Of a stretch of 11,796 nucleotides of DNA, positions 1 to 11,796 are shown piece after piece. The translations under genes were made by a program, and so were the position numbers. Position 1 is the first letter of the stretch, and each line of letters opens with the position of its first letter. The notes under the pieces are model-generated. The model saw only the letters and a list, made by a program, of their open reading frames with translations. It had not been told where the DNA came from and made no database searches. The stretch is from Gemmatimonadota bacterium (GTDB lineage Bacteria > Gemmatimonadota > Gemmatimonadetes > Gemmatimonadales > GWC2-71-9): contig QHTS01000161.1 in the NCBI GenBank assembly GCA_003220905.1, forward strand, positions 1 through 11,796, read 5' to 3'.

Positions 1-82
1 ACGTCGTCTTCCCGTGGTCCACGTGCCCGATGGTCCCCACGTTCACGTGCGGCTTCGTGCGTTCGAATTTGGCTTTAGCCAT
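1..82 (-). CDS. tuf: Elongation factor Tu, N-terminal fragment (cut by window edge)
   Basis: Reading leftward from an ATG at 82 gives [20 protein letters not shown] followed by VDHGKTT, the unmistakable start of EF-Tu with its P-loop (GHVDHGKT). EF-Tu is the GTPase that delivers aminoacyl-tRNA to the ribosomal A site. Only 27 codons are inside the window. The rest lies past the left edge. It follows fusA on the same strand at a distance of 102 nt, the normal str-operon order. A GAGGG stretch lies 4 nt before the ATG, a close but plausible Shine-Dalgarno site. The AT-rich sequence before it (about 87-110) contrasts with the GC-rich surroundings and could hold extra start signals, but no convincing promoter hexamers are visible. 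Confidence 0.97.
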
Positions 83-121
83 GGAACCCTCAAAAAGAAT
101 AAATACGTTTCACACAACCGT

Positions 122-184
122 ACGTCTTTGCGCGACGCCTTCGTGCTACGTCTTCGTGTTACGTCTCTGCTCGACGTCTTTTTT

Positions 185-186
<2 letters not shown>
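122..186. repeat. Five 13-bp tandem units in the fusA-tuf spacer
   Basis: Five consecutive 13-bp units start at 122, 135, 148, 161 and 174. In the direction of transcription (minus strand) each ends in AGACGT or AGGCGT, preceded by a looser purine-rich stretch such as AACACGA. The fusA stop codon (TAG, 185-187) falls in the last plus-strand unit, so the array begins at the very end of the gene and fills most of the spacer. The units differ at several positions, which indicates an old, diverged array rather than a recent slippage product. I see no sixth unit at 109-121. Function is unknown. Confidence 0.85.
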
Positions 187-2281
<2,095 letters not shown>

Positions 2282-2357
2282 TCAGTCCCTTTAATCAGCA
2301 AAAACGCGGGGCGACCGTGACGCCCATGAGGGCCGGTCTCGCTCCGCCATCATCCGT

Positions 2358-2383
2358 GTAGGGGCGCAGCATGCTGCGCCCCT
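2358..2383. repeat. Dispersed long palindrome, copy 1 (fusA-rpsG spacer)
   Basis: Positions 2360-2383 form a perfect 24-bp palindrome whose half-site is AGGGGCGCAGCA. With the two flanking bases GT, 26 bp (2358-2383) are identical to 4425-4450 in the rpoC-rpsL junction. As RNA it would form a 10-12 bp GC-rich stem with a tiny loop. No U-run follows on either strand, so it does not look like an ordinary intrinsic terminator. Identity between two unrelated intergenic sites points to a dispersed REP/REPIN-like element. This is inference, because only two copies are visible here. Confidence 0.8.
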
Positions 2384-2445
2384 GCAACTAGGATGCAGGA
2401 TCCCTTAAGGCAGGGTCCCGAAGTTGTCGGTTTAAGCGTTTTGCC

Positions 2446-2494
2446 AGGGGCACGGCCCCCGGCGTCTGTGAACCCCGGGGCATGGCCCCGGCGT
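2446..2494. repeat. Pair of related GC-rich hairpins downstream of rpsG
   Basis: Two near-copies lie 30 bp apart: 2446-2465 (GGGGCACGGCCCCCGGCGT core) and 2476-2494 (GGGGCATGGCCCCGGCGT core). They differ by one substitution and one extra C. Each can fold on itself: CCGGGGC/GCCCCGG around ATG in the second (2475-2491), and GGGGC/GCCCC around ACG in the first. They begin about 12 nt past the rpsG stop codon. No poly-U tract follows, so they are not clear terminators. They may slow 3'-end decay of the rpsL-rpsG message, act as a partial attenuator before fusA, or simply be a small repeat family. Confidence 0.65.
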
Positions 2495-2505
2495 TAGCCC
2501 CACCC

Positions 2506-2976
2506 TTACCACCTATAGTGCGCGAATGCCCGGTTTGCTTCGGCCATCCGGTGCGTGTCTTCCTTCTTCTTAATCGTCTCACCCTCGCCCTTCGAGGCGA
2601 GGATCAGCTCGGCGGCCAGCCGCTCCGCCATGTTCTTTTCGCGGCGCGCGCGGCTGAACGAGATCAGCCAGCGCATGCCGAGCGCGGTGCGCCGCTCGGG
2701 CCGGACTTCGACCGGCACCTGGTAGGTCGCGCCGCCCACTCGCCGGGACTTCACCTCGAGCGCCGGCTTCACGTTCGAGAGTGCCTGCTTGAAGATGTTC
2801 ACGCCCGGCTGGCCGGTGCGCTGCTCGATCAGGTCCATCGCCGAATAAAACACGCGCTCGGCGAGCGACTTCTTGCCCCGCTCCATGAGGTTGTTCAAGA
2901 ACTTGGAGACGGTCTGGCTGTCGTAGCGCGGATCGGCCGGGACGGGCCGGCGGACCGCTTTCTTTCTGCGGCTCAT
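2506..2976 (-). CDS. rpsG: 30S ribosomal protein S7 (uS7)
   Basis: A 156-residue protein starting MSRRKKAVRRPVPADPRYDS and ending NRAFAHYRW is a full-length bacterial S7, the primary 16S rRNA-binding protein that nucleates assembly of the small-subunit head and lines the E site. Conserved stretches include FLNNLMERGKKSLAERVFY (about 26-44) and GGATYQVPVEV (about 81-91). The start is firm: its ATG (2974-2976) overlaps the rpsL stop codon in an ATGA arrangement, so translation is probably coupled to rpsL. No strong Shine-Dalgarno is seen inside the rpsL end, which fits coupling. In E. coli, S7 represses by binding a spacer between rpsL and rpsG. That spacer does not exist here, so that form of feedback cannot operate in the same way. 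Confidence 0.98.
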   Translation of the reverse strand: MSRRKKAVRRPVPADPRYDSQTVSKFLNNLMERGKKSLAERVFYSAMDLIEQRTGQPGVNIFKQALSNVKPALEVKSRRVGGATYQVPVEVRPERRTALGMRWLISFSRARREKNMAERLAAELILASKGEGETIKKKEDTHRMAEANRAFAHYRW

Positions 2977-3356
2977 GTGGCCGCCGGCTTGGGCCGCTTG
3001 GCCCCGTACTTGGAGCGCGACTGCTTGCGCTCGTTCACGCCCGCGGCGTCGAGCGTGCCGCGGATGATATGGTAGCGCACGCCCGGCAGGTCCTTCACCC
3101 GTCCGCCGCGGATCATCACGATCGAGTGCTCCTGCAGGTTATGCCCTTCGCCCGGGATGTAGGCCGTCACCTCGAAGCCGTTGGTCAGCCGGACCCGCGC
3201 GACCTTGCGCAGCGCCGAGTTCGGCTTCTTGGGCGTCGTGGTGTAGACGCGCGTGCAGACGCCGCGCTTCTGCGGATTGCCGCGCAGCGCGGGCGCCTTC
3301 TCTTTTGCTTCCATGTCGCGCCGGCCGTGGCGGACGAGCTGATTGATGGTCGGCAT
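2973..3356 (-). CDS. rpsL: 30S ribosomal protein S12 (uS12)
   Basis: The 127-residue protein starts MPTINQLVRHGRRD and is collinear with E. coli S12. S12 sits at the decoding centre and controls accuracy. The motif VYTTTPKKPNSALRK places Lys43 as wild type, and GGRVKDLPGVRYH gives Lys88, Asp89 (the RimO methylthiolation site in many bacteria) and Pro91, so no classic streptomycin-resistance change is present. The open frame continues upstream to 3479, but the family start is the ATG at 3356. It is preceded by CAGGGGTT, an AGGGG core lying only 2 nt from the start, closer than usual. rpsL is separated from rpoC by about 1.1 kb containing a divergent toxin-antitoxin pair, so it probably heads its own transcript (rpsL-rpsG-fusA-tuf). 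Confidence 0.97.
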   Translation of the reverse strand: MPTINQLVRHGRRDMEAKEKAPALRGNPQKRGVCTRVYTTTPKKPNSALRKVARVRLTNGFEVTAYIPGEGHNLQEHSIVMIRGGRVKDLPGVRYHIIRGTLDAAGVNERKQSRSKYGAKRPKPAAT

Positions 3357-3471
3357 AACCCCTGAGAAAAAGTTGCCAAATATCCTTGCAAAATAGAGGG
3401 GGCGACCCCGCCCGCGCCACCCCACACCGTCAGCAGTCGCAAGACGGCAAGCCGCAGGTAGCGCCAAACCA
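3357..3471 (-). promoter_or_regulatory. rpsL leader and probable promoter region
   Basis: Because the rpoBC transcript appears to end at about 4364 and the genes between are on the opposite strand, the str genes need a start signal here. The part nearest rpsL (3361-3397) is a clear AT-rich island in GC-rich surroundings. On the minus strand it contains TATTTT (3395-3390) and GATATT (3384-3379), either of which could be a -10 element. I find no matching -35 hexamer at standard spacing, so the exact promoter is not assigned. Distal to it, a short GGGG/CCCC hairpin with a 3-nt loop lies at about 3399-3409. Its significance is doubtful. Confidence 0.35.
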
Positions 3472-3501
3472 TTGACCACATGACCACCACGTGACTATCA
3501 T
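3472..3501 (+). promoter_or_regulatory. Promoter of the toxin-antitoxin pair
   Basis: TTGACC (3472-3477) and TATCAT (3496-3501) each match the sigma70 consensus hexamers at five of six positions and are 18 bp apart. A start site about 7 nt downstream of the -10 falls on or next to the ATG at 3508, so the antitoxin message would be leaderless. This agrees with the lack of any Shine-Dalgarno sequence before that ATG. The call comes from inspection only, with no start-site data. Confidence 0.65.
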
Positions 3502-3504
3502 GTG
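3477..3504. promoter_or_regulatory. Candidate operator: 28-bp interrupted palindrome over the TA promoter
   Basis: The outer arms CACATGA (3477-3483) and TCATGTG (3498-3504) are exact inverted repeats, and the centre CACGTG (3488-3493) is a perfect palindrome on the same dyad axis, between 3490 and 3491. In total 10 of 14 base pairs are symmetric. The site covers the end of the -35, the spacer and the whole -10, which is where Phd/YefM-family antitoxins and their toxin complexes bind to repress their own operons. Superimposed TGACC/TGACT direct repeats begin at 3481, 3492 and 3503, 11 bp apart. Autoregulation here is inferred from family behaviour. Confidence 0.65.
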
Positions 3505-3507
3505 ACC

Positions 3508-3777
3508 ATGAAAGAGGACAAGCCACAGCGCGTCGGCATCGCGGAGTTCAAGGCGCGCCTGAGCGCATATCTCCGGGGGGTACGGCGGGGAGAGCCAATC
3601 ACCCTGTACGATCGGGACACACCGGTTGCGCGGGTGGTGCCCCTCGAGTCGCGCGCGGGCCCGCTCGTGGTGCGGGAGGCCGTGACCCGGCCGCGAGACG
3701 TGGACTTGCCGGCTCCTCTGGGGCGCCCGATTGACAGCCTCGCCGCCCTGCTCGAGGAGCGGCAGGGGGAGCGGTGA
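3508..3777 (+). CDS. Phd/YefM-family antitoxin of a type II toxin-antitoxin pair
   Basis: The 89-residue protein contains the family pattern VGIAEFKARLSAYLRGVRRG followed by EPITLYDRDTPVARVVPLE (about residues 8-47): a short beta strand, an amphipathic helix, then the 'GE.I...DR..PVAR.VPL' hairpin of the Phd/YefM DNA-binding fold. The remaining charged C-terminal part (about 50-89, ending LAALLEERQGER) is where such antitoxins wrap around and block the toxin. It would neutralise the PIN nuclease encoded next and repress the shared promoter. I chose the ATG at 3508. A GTG two codons earlier (3502) is in frame but lies inside the operator arm and almost upstream of the predicted transcript start. 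It is on the plus strand, divergent from rpsL and convergent with rpoC. Its GC content resembles its surroundings. Confidence 0.9.
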   Translation: MKEDKPQRVGIAEFKARLSAYLRGVRRGEPITLYDRDTPVARVVPLESRAGPLVVREAVTRPRDVDLPAPLGRPIDSLAALLEERQGER

Positions 3778-4196
3778 TCGCCTATGTCGACGCGTCCGTG
3801 GTGCTCCGAGTGCTCCTGGGTGAGCCGGGCCGGCTGCGCGAGTGGCGGCAGCTCGAGACCGCGGTGTCGAGCGCGCTGGCGGAGGTGGAGCTACTGCGCA
3901 CGCTCGACCGGCTGCACCTGCGCGGCGGGTTGACCCTCGAGGAGACGGCCGAGCGCCGCGGCGCGGCGTTCCGCCTGTTGCACGCGGTCAGCCTGGCGGA
4001 CGTCTCGGCGCCGATCCTCCGCCGGGCCGAGGACCCGTTCCCAACTCCGCTGGGCACGCTCGACGCGATCCACCTGGCGACGGCGCTCGCGTGGCGTGAG
4101 GCGCGGCATCCGGGGCTGATCGTGGCGACGCACGACCCGCAACTCGCGCTGGCAGCGCGGGCGTGCGGGTTTGAGGTGGTGGGAGTAGCGGGATGA
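3774..4196 (+). CDS. PIN-domain toxin, VapC type (probable RNase)
   Basis: A single PIN domain of 140 residues, normal for VapC. The acidic residues expected for the metal-dependent nuclease site are present: Asp6 in YVDASVVLR, Glu39 in ALAEVELLR (Glu37 is the alternative), Asp97 in GTLDAIHLATAL, and Asp121 in VATHDPQLALAARACGF. VapC toxins cut defined RNAs such as initiator tRNA or rRNA loops and stop growth when the antitoxin is lost. The actual target here cannot be read from sequence. The GTG start (3774-3776) overlaps the antitoxin stop as GTGA, with AGGGGGAG just upstream as a strong ribosome-binding site, so translation is coupled. No disrupting mutation is seen, so it is likely functional. 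No convincing terminator follows, so its transcript may run antisense into the end of rpoC. Confidence 0.9.
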   Translation: MIAYVDASVVLRVLLGEPGRLREWRQLETAVSSALAEVELLRTLDRLHLRGGLTLEETAERRGAAFRLLHAVSLADVSAPILRRAEDPFPTPLGTLDAIHLATALAWREARHPGLIVATHDPQLALAARACGFEVVGVAG

Positions 4197-4213
4197 GGTC
4201 CTGCCTCAGTAAG

Positions 4214-4345
4214 TCAGGCTTCGATCACCCTCACCTTGTAGAGCCGGAAGCTCCGGTCGGCGGTGAGAATCGACAGGTCCTCGCTTAATCCCGATTTCCC
4301 AGGCGCTGGCGGCCGAGAGCAGCAACTCATTGTCAGTGGGACCAG
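4214..4345 (-). pseudogene. Decayed VapC-like PIN toxin gene (two fragments in different frames)
   Basis: On the minus strand, one frame (about 4345-4287) reads NELLLSAASAWEIGIK, matching the '.LLSAASAWEIA.K' helix of the second PIN-domain subgroup. Shifted by one frame and immediately adjacent, about 4285-4214 reads DLSILTADRSFRLYKVRVIEA then TGA, matching the '.LP.LTAD..F..Y.V.VI' C-terminal strand of the same family. The 60-70 residues normally between these blocks, and the N-terminal strand with the first catalytic Asp, are missing. The simplest reading is an internal deletion with a frame change plus loss of the 5' end. It is a different gene from the intact toxin at 3774-4196 and lies on the opposite strand. 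No antitoxin remnant was recognised upstream. Confidence 0.7.
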
Positions 4346-4363
4346 ACTCACGCACCGGGGACC

Positions 4364-4398
4364 GAAAAACGACAAACGCCCGGAATCTCTCCCGGGCG
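4364..4398 (-). terminator. Intrinsic terminator of rpoB-rpoC
   Basis: Read leftward, a 7-bp stem (CGCCCGG/CCGGGCG, 4398-4392 pairing with 4383-4377) with an 8-nt loop is followed by TTTGTCGTTTTTC, a classic U-rich tail. It lies about 100 nt past the rpoC stop codon on the rpoC strand, so it should end the rpoBC transcript and separate it from rpsL-rpsG-fusA-tuf. On the plus strand no U-run follows the stem, so it would not stop transcripts coming from the toxin gene. Confidence 0.8.
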
Positions 4399-4424
4399 CC
4401 GTCACGTTTCAGTCCACCTACTTG

Positions 4425-4452
4425 GTAGGGGCGCAGCATGCTGCGCCCCTAC
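4425..4452. repeat. Dispersed long palindrome, copy 2 (rpoC 3' untranslated region)
   Basis: A perfect 28-bp palindrome with half-site GTAGGGGCGCAGCA. Its first 26 bp are identical to 2358-2383. Here the symmetry extends to the outer GTAG/CTAC, which in copy 1 is broken on the right side. A competing hairpin exists next to it: CCTAC (4417-4421) can pair with GTAGG (4425-4429) around a 3-nt loop, and the same GTAGG also pairs with CCTAC at 4448-4452 in the full palindrome. It lies between the rpoC stop and the terminator, so it would be part of the rpoC 3' untranslated region. Confidence 0.8.
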
Positions 4453-4462
4453 ATGAATCCTA

Positions 4463-4498
4463 CCGTCCGACCGTCCACCTGTCCGTCTGTCCGACCGT

Positions 4499-4502
<4 letters not shown>
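4463..4502. repeat. Five 8-bp tandem units at the rpoC stop codon
   Basis: Five units of 8 bp start at 4463, 4471, 4479, 4487 and 4495. In the rpoC direction they are variations on TCGGACGG (for example TCGGACAG, ACGGACAG, GTGGACGG, TCGGACGG). The first of them, CTGAACGG, contains the rpoC TGA stop (4499-4501). The last coding triplets, GCG GAC, continue the same CGGAC rhythm. The array lies between the stop codon and the long palindrome. Function is unknown. Short-period slippage is the simplest origin. Confidence 0.75.
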
Positions 4503-8767
<4,265 letters not shown>

Positions 8768-8784
8768 CGAGTCTCTCCCTCCCC

Positions 8785-11796
<3,012 letters not shown>

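Noticed and set aside
2388..2582. Small minus-strand gene of 64 codons in the fusA-rpsG spacer
   Set aside because: It overlaps the rpsG 3' end in another frame, contains the repeat hairpins, and has no family resemblance or ribosome-binding site.
2973..3479. rpsL starting at 3479 (168 residues)
   Set aside because: The extra 41 N-terminal residues resemble no S12, and they would run into the TA promoter. The family start MPTINQLVR is at 3356.
4197..4220. Terminator after the toxin gene
   Set aside because: Only a weak 4-bp stem can be drawn (GCCT/AGGC), and no U-run follows.
4206..4439. Intact small gene of 77 codons on the minus strand
   Set aside because: Only the SAASAWEIGIK part is meaningful. 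The matching C-terminus is in another frame, and the supposed start lies inside the long palindrome and upstream of the terminator. It is treated as part of a pseudogene.
3472..4452. TA block as part of a transposon or integrative element
   Set aside because: No transposase, integrase, tRNA gene, target-site duplication or matching ends around the block. The twin palindromes lie outside it but one is beyond rpsG, so they do not bound a sensible element.
4425..4452. Long palindrome as the rpoC terminator
   Set aside because: No U-rich tract follows on either strand. A better stem with a proper tail lies further on at 4364-4398.

Overview
The window is a slice of the conserved transcription/translation core of a high-GC bacterium. 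On the minus strand, from right to left, it carries rpoB (3' two-thirds, cut by the right edge), rpoC, rpsL, rpsG, fusA and the first 27 codons of tuf (cut by the left edge). The order rpoB-rpoC-rpsL-rpsG-fusA-tuf is the usual beta/str gene order. The style of RpoC (N-terminus beginning MIDFRSG, the TWWSWGEVTKPETINYRSFKPE-like entry, FCB-type zinc region) and a roughly 160-residue insertion in RpoB suggest Gemmatimonadota or a close FCB relative. That is inference from memory of these families, not a search result.

Layout. 1-82: tuf start. 83-184: fusA-tuf spacer with five 13-bp tandem units, the first one (in the reading direction) containing the fusA stop codon. 185-2281: fusA. 2282-2505: spacer with a long perfect palindrome and two related GC-rich hairpins. 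2506-2976 and 2973-3356: rpsG and rpsL, overlapping by 4 nt. 3357-3507: divergent spacer with the leader of rpsL on one strand and the promoter of a toxin-antitoxin pair on the other. 3508-4196: plus-strand Phd/YefM-type antitoxin and PIN (VapC-type) toxin, the only genes on the plus strand. 4197-4498: dense non-coding stretch with remains of a second PIN toxin gene on the minus strand, the rpoBC terminator, a second copy of the long palindrome, and 8-bp tandem repeats running into the rpoC stop codon. 4499-8767: rpoC. 8785-11796: rpoB.

How it works together. rpoB and rpoC are 17 nt apart and end at an intrinsic terminator about 100 nt past rpoC. rpsL-rpsG-fusA-tuf therefore probably has its own promoter just upstream of rpsL. 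The junction between these two transcription units is where foreign-type sequence has settled: an intact toxin-antitoxin pair with its own self-contained promoter/operator, the wreck of another PIN toxin, and a dispersed palindrome found twice in this window. The core genes look intact and ordinary. The points worth attention are the TA cassette with its symmetric operator and apparently leaderless antitoxin message, the repeats at the ends of fusA and rpoC, the twin palindromes, and the RpoB insertion.
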